DNA of 64,000 nt from Flavobacterium salilacus subsp. salilacus (GTDB lineage Bacteria > Bacteroidota > Bacteroidia > Flavobacteriales > Flavobacteriaceae). The stretch lies in the NCBI RefSeq assembly GCF_004634195.1, contig NZ_SKBP01000001.1, positions 496,001 to 560,000 of the forward strand. Reading direction: 5' to 3'. Each line of letters starts with the position of its first letter. The first letter of the stretch is position 1. The translations under genes and the position numbers were made by a program. This document shows positions 23,194 through 31,872 of this stretch, in pieces. The notes under the pieces are model-generated. The model worked only from the letters and a program-made list of their open reading frames with translations. It was not told the origin of the DNA and did not search any database.

Positions 23194-26100
23194 TTACATC
23201 ACAATATTAATAATCTTGCCGGGAACAACAATTACTTTTTTAGGCTGCTCTCCGTTTAGCTGCTGCGCTGTACGCTCATCGGCAAGGATTGTTTTCTCAA
23301 TTTCATCCTTCGGCATATCCATAGGCAACTCTATCTTAAAGCGGGTTTTACCGTTAAACGATACCGGATATTCCTTACTGCTTTCTACCAGATATTGCGG
23401 GTTAAACTCAGGGAATGGTACTCTGGCAATACTGCCCTCATTACCTAACTGACTCCAAAGCTCCTCAGCAATATGGGGCGCATAAGGCGATATGATAATT
23501 GCCAATGGCTCCAGTATAGCGCGCTCGTGGCAGTTGGCAGCCGTAAGCTCGTTAACAGCTATCATGAATGAACTTACCGAAGTATTAAAAGAGAAATTCT
23601 CAATATCGTCCTGTACTTTTTTGATGGTGCGGTGCAATATTTTGTAGGCTTCTTTGCTTGGTTCGTTATCGGTAACAATAAGCCCGTTATCATCAAAGTA
23701 TAACTTCCATAGTTTTTTGAGGAAACCGCTAACACCCGTTATACCTGCGGTATTCCAGGGTTTTGCCTGCTCTAACGGTCCTAAAAACATTTCGTACAAA
23801 CGTAACGTGTCTGCACCATACTGCTCGCAAATATCATCCGGGTTTACTACATTATATTTCGATTTCGACATTTTTTCGACTTCGCGACCTACAATATATT
23901 TGCCGTTATCTTCAGTAATAAATTCGGCATCTTTAAACTGAGGCATCCAATTTCTAAGCTTTTCTAAATCAATTTCATCTGAAGCATTTACAATATTTAC
24001 ATCAACATGAATTGGATTAAAAATTATTTTACCTATTTCTATATTTCGCTCATACTTGAAAGTTGAATTCTCAAAAGGAGACAATGAAACTACTTTATCA
24101 AGAGTTTCTATAATTTCATTCTTTATTCTGCTTTGTAAATTACTAAAATCAATATCTATTATATTAAATGAACCATTTGTTAATTCGATCATTTTATTCT
24201 TTGAAAAGTAATATTTTGTCCCTAACGTCCCTTCTTGATAAGCCTTTAAAGGTGCTACTAAATTATCTTTAACTGCTAATTGGCGAGATTCTTCTGTAAT
24301 ATTATATTCTGCAACATACTCAACTGCTAACCTATAAACAAAAGCACTTTGCCCCAATATCATCCCTTGGTTAATCAGCTTTTTAAAAGGTTCATCTTGG
24401 TGTATAAAACCCCTGTCTTTTAAAAACTTATTCCAAAAACGGCTGTATAGTAAGTGCCCTGTAGCATGCTCGCTACCGCCTATGTATAAATCTACGTTTT
24501 GCCAGTATTGCTCTGCCTCCGCCGATACAAATGCCTCATTATTATGGGCATCCATATAGCGCAGCCAATACCACGAGCTGCCTGCCCATCCCGGCATAGT
24601 GTTTAACTCTAATGGGAAAACGGTTTCAGCATCCCCCGTGCCCTCCTGCGGAGGGGCTACTACGGTGTTGGTTTTGGTGTCCCAATACCATTCTTTGGCG
24701 TTGCCTAATGGCGGTTGCCCGTCTTCGGTTGGCAAATATTTTTCTACCTCCGGTAAGCGTATGGGTAAATGTTCGGCAGCTATCATTTGCGGTAAGCCGT
24801 TTACATAATATACCGGAAACGGCTCTCCCCAATAACGCTGACGGCTGAATACGGCATCGCGCAGGCGGTAGTTGGTTTTACCCTTGCCCTGCCCTATGGC
24901 TTCCAGCTTTTCAATAACCTTTTTAGTCGCTGTTTTATAGTCTAACCCATCCAAAAAATCAGAGTTCTTTAGTGTAAAGCCTCCTTTTTCGGTAAAAGCA
25001 CCATCCTCAAGCGAGTAGGGCTTTTCCTCCCCCTTCTGGGGTTGGGGGGCAAATATATCTTTTATTTCAATATCAAAATGTTTCGCAAAGTCATAATCGC
25101 GTTGGTCGCCCGCAGGTACCGCCATAACTGCTCCTGTTCCGTAGCCTGCCAGTACATAATCGCCTATCCAAATCGGCACAGGCGCTTTGGTAAACGGATG
25201 CTCGGCATACGCCCCTGTAAATACCCCTGATATGGTTTTTACATCTGCCATACGCTCGCGCTCGCTACGCTTTGCCGTTGCTTCTATATATTGCGTTACT
25301 GCTGCTGCCTGTTCGGATGTGGTTATTTCGGCAACCAGTTCGTGCTCTGGTGCAAGTGTCATAAAACTTACGCCAAAAATGGTATCAGGGCGGGTGGTAA
25401 ACACCTCTATTTGCCTCACCCCCAGCCCCTCTCCGGCGGAGAGGGGAGCCGGACTGTCTTTATACGATTTTCTTTCGCTTAATACTTCTTTAATTTTTGA
25501 GGTTACCGCATCTATATCATTCAGTACCTCATCATTAGTAAACCGAATTACTTTGAAGTTGTACTTTTGTTCCAGTTCCAACGTGCGGGTTTCATCCAGT
25601 TCAGCTTGTTCGTCAGTACTATGATAAACGCCATCAACTTCAATTATCAGTCGCTTTTCAAGGCAAACAAAATCGGCTATATAACTCCCAATAGGATGTT
25701 GCCTCCTGATTTTATAATCTAATTTCCTGTTACGCACAGCTTCCCAAAGTAATGCCTCGGCAGGTGTAGCCTCTTTTCGGTTATTACGCGCATTGGCTAC
25801 AAGTTGTTTTGCCATGCTGCCATCGGCAGTCATATATCCGGGTGTCTTTTGGACAGATGGGTTGCTCGTTCCCCTCTCCGTTGGAGAGGGGTTAGGGGTG
25901 AGGATGTTAAATGTAACCGATGCTCCTACCGATTTTCCTATCCAGTTACGCTGACTTTCTTTAAGCGATTCTGTCCAGTCGATAGTATCTAACCCCTGCA
26001 ACAACCTTTCGGCATACGCTGATATGCGCATGCTCCATTGTGTCATCTTTTTACGGATAACAGGATACCCTCCCCTTTCGGATACTCCGTTTACTATCTC

Positions 26101-26778
26101 GTCATTGGCTAAAACCGTTCCCAGTGCAGGGCACCAGTTTACTTCGGTTTCGGCAAGGTAGGTAAGCCTGTATTGTAGTAGTATTTTTTCTTGTTGCTCC
26201 TTGCTGTAACCGTTCCATTCGTCGGCTGTAAAAGCAGTAATGTTATCATCGCATACGGCATTGATGCCTGCATTACCATTTACCTCCAACTTGGCAATCA
26301 GCGTACAAATACTTTCAGCTTTATCGGTATCGTTATTATACCATGAGTTGAACAACTGGATAAATATCCATTGTGTCCATTTATAATATTCAGGGTCAGA
26401 AGTACGTACCTCTCTGTCCCAATCGAATGAGAAACCAATCTTGTCTAACTGCTCGCGGTAACGGGCAATATTGGTAGCGGTGGTAACCGCCGGATGCTGC
26501 CCCGTTTGTATGGCATACTGCTCGGCAGGAAGCCCGAAACTGTCATACCCCTGCGGATGCAACACATTAAAACCCTGATGGCGTTTGTAACGCGCATAAA
26601 TATCCGATGCGATATACCCCAGCGGATGCCCTACGTGCAGCCCCGCCCCTGATGGGTAAGGAAACATATCGAGCACATAATATTTCGGTTTATCCGTGTT
26701 GTCCTCTGCTTTAAAGGTCTTGTTGTCTGCCCAGTATTTTTGCCACTTGGCTTCTATCTCGTTGGGATTGTATCGCAT
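23194..26778 (-). CDS. leuS: Leucyl-tRNA synthetase with two large in-frame insertions
   Basis: 1194 residues, about 250 longer than usual. Charges tRNA-Leu with leucine. HIGH motif as HVGH within [18 protein letters not shown], editing-domain motif [14 protein letters not shown] motif in [15 protein letters not shown]. All core motifs are intact and in one frame. Residues 293-456 are an inserted DUF559 nuclease-like domain bounded by [11 protein letters not shown] and [11 protein letters not shown], between GASVTFNI and [10 protein letters not shown] at the edge of the editing domain. Residues 817-922, after SAFVYR and before IHVDVNIV, are coded by DNA of about 27% G+C and also look added. 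Removing both leaves a protein of normal length. Small repeat-coded loops occur at [10 protein letters not shown] and [10 protein letters not shown]. The gene must remain functional because no second leuS is seen here. Confidence 0.93.
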   Translation of the reverse strand: MRYNPNEIEAKWQKYWADNKTFKAEDNTDKPKYYVLDMFPYPSGAGLHVGHPLGYIASDIYARYKRHQGFNVLHPQGYDSFGLPAEQYAIQTGQHPAVTTATNIARYREQLDKIGFSFDWDREVRTSDPEYYKWTQWIFIQLFNSWYNNDTDKAESICTLIAKLEVNGNAGINAVCDDNITAFTADEWNGYSKEQQEKILLQYRLTYLAETEVNWCPALGTVLANDEIVNGVSERGGYPVIRKKMTQWSMRISAYAERLLQGLDTIDWTESLKESQRNWIGKSVGASVTFNILTPNPSPTERGTSNPSVQKTPGYMTADGSMAKQLVANARNNRKEATPAEALLWEAVRNRKLDYKIRRQHPIGSYIADFVCLEKRLIIEVDGVYHSTDEQAELDETRTLELEQKYNFKVIRFTNDEVLNDIDAVTSKIKEVLSERKSYKDSPAPLSAGEGLGVRQIEVFTTRPDTIFGVSFMTLAPEHELVAEITTSEQAAAVTQYIEATAKRSERERMADVKTISGVFTGAYAEHPFTKAPVPIWIGDYVLAGYGTGAVMAVPAGDQRDYDFAKHFDIEIKDIFAPQPQKGEEKPYSLEDGAFTEKGGFTLKNSDFLDGLDYKTATKKVIEKLEAIGQGKGKTNYRLRDAVFSRQRYWGEPFPVYYVNGLPQMIAAEHLPIRLPEVEKYLPTEDGQPPLGNAKEWYWDTKTNTVVAPPQEGTGDAETVFPLELNTMPGWAGSSWYWLRYMDAHNNEAFVSAEAEQYWQNVDLYIGGSEHATGHLLYSRFWNKFLKDRGFIHQDEPFKKLINQGMILGQSAFVYRLAVEYVAEYNITEESRQLAVKDNLVAPLKAYQEGTLGTKYYFSKNKMIELTNGSFNIIDIDFSNLQSRIKNEIIETLDKVVSLSPFENSTFKYERNIEIGKIIFNPIHVDVNIVNASDEIDLEKLRNWMPQFKDAEFITEDNGKYIVGREVEKMSKSKYNVVNPDDICEQYGADTLRLYEMFLGPLEQAKPWNTAGITGVSGFLKKLWKLYFDDNGLIVTDNEPSKEAYKILHRTIKKVQDDIENFSFNTSVSSFMIAVNELTAANCHERAILEPLAIIISPYAPHIAEELWSQLGNEGSIARVPFPEFNPQYLVESSKEYPVSFNGKTRFKIELPMDMPKDEIEKTILADERTAQQLNGEQPKKVIVVPGKIINIVM
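24013..24330 (-). repeat. Very AT-rich in-frame segment of leuS (second candidate insertion)
   Basis: 318 bp = 106 codons between the conserved SAFVYR and IHVDVNIV segments. Hand count over 24001-24330 gives about 27% G+C against about 53% in a 60-bp leuS sample at 26521-26580. It codes for a Lys/Asn/Ile/Glu-rich stretch that I do not recognise. I recall other flavobacterial LeuRS proteins having only about 20 residues here. No terminal repeats seen, so it might also be a fast-evolving loop. Confidence 0.5.
25411..25902 (-). mobile_element. In-frame element in leuS coding for a DUF559 (Vsr-like) nuclease domain
   Basis: 492 bp = 164 codons, so the host frame is kept. The ends are inverted repeats of ~33 bp, each an internal hairpin (CCCCTCTCCGGCGGAGAGGGG at one end, with minor changes at the other) plus a CCTCACCCC-type tail. 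They are translated as [11 protein letters not shown] and [12 protein letters not shown]. Between them, residues ~325-435 form a DUF559 domain: [29 protein letters not shown] with Asp369, [10 protein letters not shown] with Glu380 and Asp382, and [12 protein letters not shown]. This is the PD-(D/E)XK pattern related to Vsr endonucleases. No transposase is present, so movement would depend on the encoded nuclease or on outside help (inference). Confidence 0.75.
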
Positions 26779-26839
26779 ATTGAGTTGTAAAGTTGAAAGT
26801 CATAAAGTTTTAAAAGCTGCCTGACAGCTTAAAAAAAAG

Positions 26840-26847
26840 CAAATTTA
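26840..26847 (-). promoter_or_regulatory. -7 promoter box for leuS (TAAATTTG on minus)
   Basis: 61 bases before the leuS ATG on the minus strand. Confidence 0.35.
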
Positions 26848-26934
26848 CGTTTATTGTACGAAAGTCAAAACTTTGCCCGTTATAAACTATGTTTAACAAA
26901 TTTCTTTATTATTTTTACCGCTAAATTATAAACT

Positions 26935-27807
26935 ATGGCATCATCTTTTGAAAAATTCCAAAAAAGACGGCTTATTTCTTCTTATTTTTCTGTGGTACTC
27001 AGTATTTTCATTGTGCTTACGCTCCTGGGAGCTTTAGGGCTTTTTGTTATTAATACCGAAAAGATATCCAGCTATGTAAAGGAAAACATCCCGATGACGG
27101 TATTTTTTAAAAAAGAAGCTAACGACAGCATCATGCAATCGTTTGGCGAAGAGCTTAAAAATGCTCCTTACATTAAGGATTATGTTTATGTTTCTAAAGA
27201 GGAGGCTGCACAGAACAATAAGGATATTATGGGCGACTATGAAAACCTGCTGGACAGCAACCCGTTACTCAACTCTTACGACATTCACCTGAAAGGTGGT
27301 TATGTACAAACCGACAGTATTAAAAATATTGAAGTAGCCCTGAGAACTAACCCTATGGTAGCCGATATTACCTATGATCTTGTACTGGTAGAAATGGCTA
27401 ACGATAATATAAAAGTTATTACCTTCTGGATATTGGTTATAAGCGGCATCCTTGCCTTTATAGCCATGCTGCTCATCAACAGTGCATTAAGGCTATCCAT
27501 ATACAACCATCGCTTTACAATAAAAACTATGCAAATGGTAGGTGCTACCAAATCATTCATTCGCAGACCGTTTGTATGGCGAGGCATTAAGCTGGGGCTT
27601 ATAGGCTCTTTACTTGCTATTGGCGTGCTTATGTGGCTTGTGTATTATGTTGATGCGGCACTGCCGGTGCTCAACATTTGGGAAGACTGGATGCCTACAG
27701 CTATTGTATTTGGCGGAGTGCTTGCCTTTGGTATTATCATTACCGCAATAAGTACTTTTTTTGCCACCCAGCGTTTCCTGAATTTAAGAACAGATGACCT
27801 TTATTAA
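26935..27807 (+). CDS. ftsX: Cell-division ABC-transporter-like protein FtsX
   Basis: 290 residues. FtsX pairs with the ATPase FtsE at the division site and relays signals to peptidoglycan hydrolases. Four membrane segments: ~21-43, ~163-185, ~212-235 and ~248-275. An extracytoplasmic domain lies between the first two (~45-160; ENIPMTVFFKKEAND, VYVSKEEAA, DNPLL-like LDSNPLLNSYDIHL). The cytoplasmic-side loop IYNHRFTIKTMQMVGATKSFIRRPF is the family hallmark. First gene of a unit with DUF3098, uppP and truB; ftsE is not adjacent. Confidence 0.93.
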   Translation: MASSFEKFQKRRLISSYFSVVLSIFIVLTLLGALGLFVINTEKISSYVKENIPMTVFFKKEANDSIMQSFGEELKNAPYIKDYVYVSKEEAAQNNKDIMGDYENLLDSNPLLNSYDIHLKGGYVQTDSIKNIEVALRTNPMVADITYDLVLVEMANDNIKVITFWILVISGILAFIAMLLINSALRLSIYNHRFTIKTMQMVGATKSFIRRPFVWRGIKLGLIGSLLAIGVLMWLVYYVDAALPVLNIWEDWMPTAIVFGGVLAFGIIITAISTFFATQRFLNLRTDDLY

Positions 27808-27858
27808 GGCAATAGCCATAAGCAAAAAGGCAATAGTAAAAATCTAAAAACGAAACTG

Positions 27859-28179
27859 ATGAAAAACAACAACGAGATAAAAACCCATTTCCTTTTTGAG
27901 AAGGTTAATTATAAAATATTACTGATAGGTTTAGGCGTAATTGCACTTGGTTTTATACTTATGGCAGGCGGGGGCAGCGACGACCCAAAAGTTTTCAGCG
28001 ATGCTATCTTTAATTTCAGGAGAATACGCCTTGCGCCTACAGTAGTAATTATAGGCTTTGGTATTACTATTTATGCGATACTTAAAAATCCGTACGGGAA
28101 AAACGTTCCTGAAACAGAAGTAGCCGAAACTTTCCCCGAAGATAAAGCCATTAAGAACTTTAAAAATAAGAAAAAATAA
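27859..28179 (+). CDS. DUF3098-family small membrane protein
   Basis: 106 residues with two hydrophobic helices (~17-38 and ~58-76) and a Lys-rich end (KNFKNKKK). The motif FEKVNYKILLIGLGVIALGFILMAGGG followed by FSDAIFNFRRIRLAPTVVIIGF identifies DUF3098. It lies between ftsX (51 bp upstream) and uppP, whose ATG follows the stop codon with no gap. This arrangement is conserved in Bacteroidota (from memory) and suggests a role linked to division or cell-wall lipid recycling. Function unknown. Confidence 0.88.
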   Translation: MKNNNEIKTHFLFEKVNYKILLIGLGVIALGFILMAGGGSDDPKVFSDAIFNFRRIRLAPTVVIIGFGITIYAILKNPYGKNVPETEVAETFPEDKAIKNFKNKKK

Positions 28180-28989
28180 ATGGAGTTTTATCAGGCTATT
28201 ATCATTGCAATTATTGAAGGACTTACGGAGTACTTACCTGTTTCATCTACCGCACACATGATTTTTGCCAGTTCGTACTACGGCATACAGGAAGACGATT
28301 ACGTAAAACTGTTTCAGGTATCTATACAATTTGGCGCCATACTCGCAGTAGTGGTTTTATACTGGAAAAAGTTTTTCGATTTTACCAAATTCAACTTTTA
28401 CATAAAACTGGCTCTGGCAGTAGTACCCGCTCTTGTATTGGGACTTTTGTTTGACGACCTTATAGAAGAAGCTTTGGGCGACCCTATACCCATTGCCATA
28501 GTACTTATTGTGGGTGGTGTGATACTCCTGTTTATCGAAAATTTCTTTATCAACCAACCCATACAAAAGGAAGAAGATATAACCCGAAAGAAAGCCATAA
28601 CCATAGGTTTTTGGCAGTGCCTTGCCATGATGCCCGGCACGAGTCGTTCGGCTGCCTCTATTATCGGCGGTATGCAACAGGGGCTTACCCGCGAAACCGC
28701 AGCAGAGTTTTCCTTTTTTCTTGCAGTACCTACTATGGCTGCTGTTACTATCTATTCCGTTTTCCTGAAAACGTATGAGCAAAGTCAGCTAAAGGGTTAT
28801 GAATTACTAATGGAGTCGCCGGATAATCTTAAAATGTTCCTTGTAGGTAATGTAATTGCTTTTATTGTGGCTATTATTGCTATAAAAGGCTTTATAGGCT
28901 TTATCAAAAAATATGGCTTTAAACCTTGGGGCTGGTACAGGATAATAGCAGGCGCACTGCTGCTTGCCTACTTTACAACATACAAATAA
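28180..28989 (+). CDS. uppP: Undecaprenyl-diphosphate phosphatase
   Basis: 269 residues, multi-pass membrane protein (about eight helices). It removes a phosphate from undecaprenyl diphosphate so the lipid carrier for peptidoglycan and other glycans can be reused; overexpression gives bacitracin resistance in other bacteria. Signature motifs: EGLTEYLPVSSTAHM (13-27) and MMPGTSRSAASIIGG, which carry the catalytic Glu/Ser/Arg residues. Start codon directly abuts the DUF3098 stop. The truB start follows within ten bases of the stop. Confidence 0.96.
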   Translation: MEFYQAIIIAIIEGLTEYLPVSSTAHMIFASSYYGIQEDDYVKLFQVSIQFGAILAVVVLYWKKFFDFTKFNFYIKLALAVVPALVLGLLFDDLIEEALGDPIPIAIVLIVGGVILLFIENFFINQPIQKEEDITRKKAITIGFWQCLAMMPGTSRSAASIIGGMQQGLTRETAAEFSFFLAVPTMAAVTIYSVFLKTYEQSQLKGYELLMESPDNLKMFLVGNVIAFIVAIIAIKGFIGFIKKYGFKPWGWYRIIAGALLLAYFTTYK

Positions 28990-28996
28990 TCCCGAA

Positions 28997-29689
28997 TTGA
29001 CGACACCCGAAGCATTTACCGAAGGAAAAATACTGCTTATAGACAAACCGCTAAAGTGGAGTTCTTTTCAGGCGGTTAATAAAATAAAATGGAGCTTAAA
29101 AAAACATTTGGGCTTAAAAAAAATAAAGGTAGGACACGCGGGTACGCTCGACCCTCTGGCAACGGGGCTACTGATAGTTTGCACCGGTAAATTTACCAAA
29201 CGCATTACCGAGTTGCAGGGCATGGAAAAGGAATATACAGGTACTTTTTACATGGGTGCAACAACTCCGTCTTATGATTTGGAAACCGAAATAGATGCTA
29301 CTTTTCCTACTGAACATATTGATGAGAACCTCATCAACGAAACAGTAAAACAATTTTTAGGAGAAATAGATCAAAAGCCTCCTATTTTCTCCGCTATAAA
29401 AAAAGATGGTAAGCGACTGTATGAACACGCCCGTAAAGGTGAAGAAGTGGAAATTGCCTCGAGAAAAACTACCATACACGAGTTTGAAATTACCCGTATA
29501 GCATTACCCGAAGTAGATTTTAGAGTAGTTTGCAGCAAAGGTACTTATATTCGCTCGCTGGCACATGATTTTGGTATAGCCTTACAATCGGGTGCACACC
29601 TTACAGCGCTAAGACGTACTAAAATTGGCGAATTTTCGGTTACAGATGCAATAGATCCTGAAACGTTTGAAGATGAAGTTAAAAGCTAA
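28997..29689 (+). CDS. truB: tRNA pseudouridine-55 synthase
   Basis: 230 residues from a TTG at 28997, chosen because the protein then begins (M)TTPEAFTEGKILLIDKPLKW like relatives; a TTG at 28964 would overlap uppP by 26 bp. TruB converts U55 in the T loop of tRNAs to pseudouridine. Catalytic motif KVGHAGTLDPLATGLL contains the conserved Asp. Other motifs: KEYTGTFYMGATTPSYD, QKPPIFSAIKKDGKRLYEHAR and VVCSKGTYIRSLAHDFG. Its 3' end overlaps the next gene by 17 bp, so the unit continues. Confidence 0.93.
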   Translation: MTTPEAFTEGKILLIDKPLKWSSFQAVNKIKWSLKKHLGLKKIKVGHAGTLDPLATGLLIVCTGKFTKRITELQGMEKEYTGTFYMGATTPSYDLETEIDATFPTEHIDENLINETVKQFLGEIDQKPPIFSAIKKDGKRLYEHARKGEEVEIASRKTTIHEFEITRIALPEVDFRVVCSKGTYIRSLAHDFGIALQSGAHLTALRRTKIGEFSVTDAIDPETFEDEVKS

Positions 29690-30317
29690 AATAGTATCAC
29701 TTTTTTTGATTGCGGTTGCTTTTTCTGCTTTTTCACAAAAAGTGGATTTGCAGGATGGCGATCTTCTTTTTCAGGATATGGATTGCGGTCCGCTATGTGA
29801 TGCTATAGAAGCAGTAACCGAAGGTTATAACGGGAATGATTTTAGCCACATGGGCATGATATATCATAAAAATGATATGCTGTATGTTATAGAAGCAGCA
29901 GGCAGCGCAGTACGGCTTACTACACTCGAAAAATTTTCAGAGAACACCGCAAAACCCATGTATGTAGGCAGGCTGAAAAAACAATATAATAACCTGATAC
30001 CTTTAGCTATTTCATTTTCATTACAGCAAATGGGTGTACCCTATGATGATGAGTATGTATATGATAATGGTAGCTATTATTGTTCCGAGCTTATATATGA
30101 TGCATTTTTGTTTGCCAATTCAGGCAAGCCGTTTTTCAGGCTCTACCCCATGACGTATAAACAACCTGATACCAACGAGTTTTTTCCTGCGTGGGTAGAG
30201 TATTATAAAAGCATCGGTGCGGCAATACCCGAAGGCTTACCGGGATGTAACCCCGGTGGTATATCGGTTTCTGATAAAATTGAGATTATCGGTACAATAC
30301 CAACAGGTAATAATTAA
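29673..30317 (+). CDS. Secreted permuted papain-like amidase (YiiX/C92-type)
   Basis: 214 residues from ATG 29673, overlapping the end of truB by 17 bp. A signal peptide ends FSAFSQ at 22. The catalytic pair of the circularly permuted NlpC/P60-like fold appears in reversed order: His59 in FSHMGMIY, then Cys137 in YYCSELIYDAF. DGDLLFQDMDCG at 28-39 is the usual family opening. Such enzymes cleave peptide or amide/ester bonds, often in cell-envelope substrates. Periplasmic. The 3' end shares a TTAA with the converging thioredoxin-like gene. Confidence 0.8.
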   Translation: MKLKAKIVSLFLIAVAFSAFSQKVDLQDGDLLFQDMDCGPLCDAIEAVTEGYNGNDFSHMGMIYHKNDMLYVIEAAGSAVRLTTLEKFSENTAKPMYVGRLKKQYNNLIPLAISFSLQQMGVPYDDEYVYDNGSYYCSELIYDAFLFANSGKPFFRLYPMTYKQPDTNEFFPAWVEYYKSIGAAIPEGLPGCNPGGISVSDKIEIIGTIPTGNN

Positions 30318-30925
30318 TTCTTTTCTGCTTCTTCCAGCAACTCTATTATTTCCTGCATGGTACTTATACCTTTATCATGCAAATACCATTTTTGCAACTC
30401 AGTTTTAGCCTCTTGGTTAATTACACCATGCTTTGCCTTATAATCTTTTATCAGTTGCGTGGCTCCTGCCGGGCGTGGTCCCCAATTGCCCAAAACAGTA
30501 TTATTTTCAGGATCTACCAGTATTAATTTTGGTATAGACCTGCTGCCGTTAGTAAGAAAACCATCCATCAATTCGCTATTCTCATCTCTAAGCACAATAC
30601 GCAAATCTATCAAATCATTTTCCTGCGCCATCTTTTCCATAATAGGCAATATTTGGGCAGCGTCGCCACACCAGCCTTCGGAGAGCACCAAAAAAATGTA
30701 ATTCTTTTTAATTGCTTTTAACTTCTCTGTTATTTCAGGCGTTATTTTCAGGGTTTTCTCCAGTCGGTTCATACGGACTTCATTCAGAGTACTGTAATGG
30801 GTAAGGTCTTCAGATTGTGTATTGCCCGTAGATAAACCTTCTAATAGTAACTGTGCAATATGATTTCTATATTCAGAATAAGAGTAACTTTTCTCTAAGC
30901 TGTTAGTAATAAGCGGGGTTTGCAT
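30314..30925 (-). CDS. Thioredoxin-fold protein with degenerate active site
   Basis: 203 residues, no signal peptide. Residues ~60-165 form a thioredoxin fold: IFLVLSEGWCGDAAQILPIM at ~77-96 in place of WCxxC, a cis-Pro region SRSIPKLILVD, then VLGNWGPRP. The active site is Cys86-Gly-Asp-Ala, so the resolving cysteine is missing and simple disulfide exchange is unlikely. A family of such proteins is common in Bacteroidota and Firmicutes. The gene overlaps the preceding one tail-to-tail by 4 bp. Role unknown, perhaps one-cysteine redox or binding. Confidence 0.8.
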   Translation of the reverse strand: MQTPLITNSLEKSYSYSEYRNHIAQLLLEGLSTGNTQSEDLTHYSTLNEVRMNRLEKTLKITPEITEKLKAIKKNYIFLVLSEGWCGDAAQILPIMEKMAQENDLIDLRIVLRDENSELMDGFLTNGSRSIPKLILVDPENNTVLGNWGPRPAGATQLIKDYKAKHGVINQEAKTELQKWYLHDKGISTMQEIIELLEEAEKN

Positions 30926-30943
30926 GGTGTTATCTTTTAACTA

Positions 30944-30951
30944 CAAAGCTA
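30944..30951 (-). promoter_or_regulatory. -7 promoter box (TAGCTTTG on minus)
   Basis: 18 bases before the ATG of the thioredoxin-fold gene on the minus strand. Confidence 0.35.
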
Positions 30952-31023
30952 CAACCAAGTTTTAACAGAAACAAAAAAACACAATTAAGAAAAAAATGTA
31001 TTTTAGTAGGATAAATTGTAACA

Positions 31024-31803
31024 ATGAAATTTGACGGCAACACTATTGGGCTTACACTTTCCGGCGGAGGCACTAAAGGCATTGCCCATGCAGGAATACT
31101 TAAATTTTTTGAAGAAGAAAACATAAAACCTTCGCATATTGCAGGCACCAGCTCCGGGGCTATTGTGGCAGCACTATATGCCTGGGGTAAAAAACCTCAT
31201 GAAATATTGGAGTTTTTCAAATCTATTTATTTTTTCCACTGGAAACATTTTACCTTCCGCAAAGCGGGGTTTATTGACTCCGGTGCTTTTAAAAACTACT
31301 TCGAAGCTATTTTTAAAGATGCCCTGATAGGCGACCTCCCTTACAAAGTGCATATTACCGCTACCAATATCGTATCGGGCAAACTGCATATATTTGGACC
31401 TGAGGTAAAAATTATCGATGCCATACTTGCTTCGGCTGCTTTTCCCGGCATTATCAGCCCGTATGAGATAGACGGCAAGCTGTATAGCGATGGCGGCATA
31501 CTAAACCACTTCCCCTCTGATGTGTTGCAAGGCAGGTGCGAAGTGCTGATAGGGGTATATTTAAGCCCTATACAAAAAATTAAAGCGAGCGACATGAGGA
31601 GTATAAAGGCCGTTACCACCAGGGCTTATGACTTGCTTACGGCTAACACGAATATGCAAAAATTCAGCCTTTGCGACTGGGTAATCAGCCCTGACGAATT
31701 AGCTCCCTATAATACGTTTGAAACGAACAAAATTAAAATGGGTGAAATTTTCGACATAGGCTATAATGCTGCCAAAAAATCGTATGATGAACTTATAGTA
31801 TAG
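31024..31803 (+). CDS. Patatin-like phospholipase (RssA-type)
   Basis: 259 residues. The patatin fold is shown by the oxyanion loop GGGTKGIAHAG (14-24), nucleophile motif GTSSG (41-45, Ser43) and the catalytic Asp motif DGG (156-158). No signal peptide or barrel domain, so a cytosolic or membrane-associated hydrolase of the RssA/YlbK group. Expected activity is release of fatty acids from lipids or acyl esters. It has its own start region (imperfect box TATTTTAG about 20 bases upstream). Next gene pyrH has a separate promoter. Confidence 0.88.
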   Translation: MKFDGNTIGLTLSGGGTKGIAHAGILKFFEEENIKPSHIAGTSSGAIVAALYAWGKKPHEILEFFKSIYFFHWKHFTFRKAGFIDSGAFKNYFEAIFKDALIGDLPYKVHITATNIVSGKLHIFGPEVKIIDAILASAAFPGIISPYEIDGKLYSDGGILNHFPSDVLQGRCEVLIGVYLSPIQKIKASDMRSIKAVTTRAYDLLTANTNMQKFSLCDWVISPDELAPYNTFETNKIKMGEIFDIGYNAAKKSYDELIV

Positions 31804-31844
31804 GGTTGGTATTACAAAACTCTTTTTCGGAAAACATTTATTAC

Positions 31845-31852
31845 TATATTTG
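31845..31852 (+). promoter_or_regulatory. -7 promoter box for pyrH-frr (TATATTTG)
   Basis: 20 bases before the pyrH ATG. Confidence 0.45.
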
Positions 31853-31872
31853 CATCATTCAAGAAAATCCCT

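Noticed and set aside
25187..25624. Plus-strand open frames of 60-145 codons across the leuS element
   Set aside because: They lie antisense to leuS, contain repeat-coded [15 protein letters not shown] text caused by the C-rich ends, and have no family similarity. The minus frame carries all LeuRS motifs.
25411..25902. Reading the leuS interruption as an intein, or as two separate genes
   Set aside because: No intein splice-junction residues (Cys/Ser start, His-Asn end) are present and the LeuRS frame passes through without a stop. The terminal repeats fit an insertion better.
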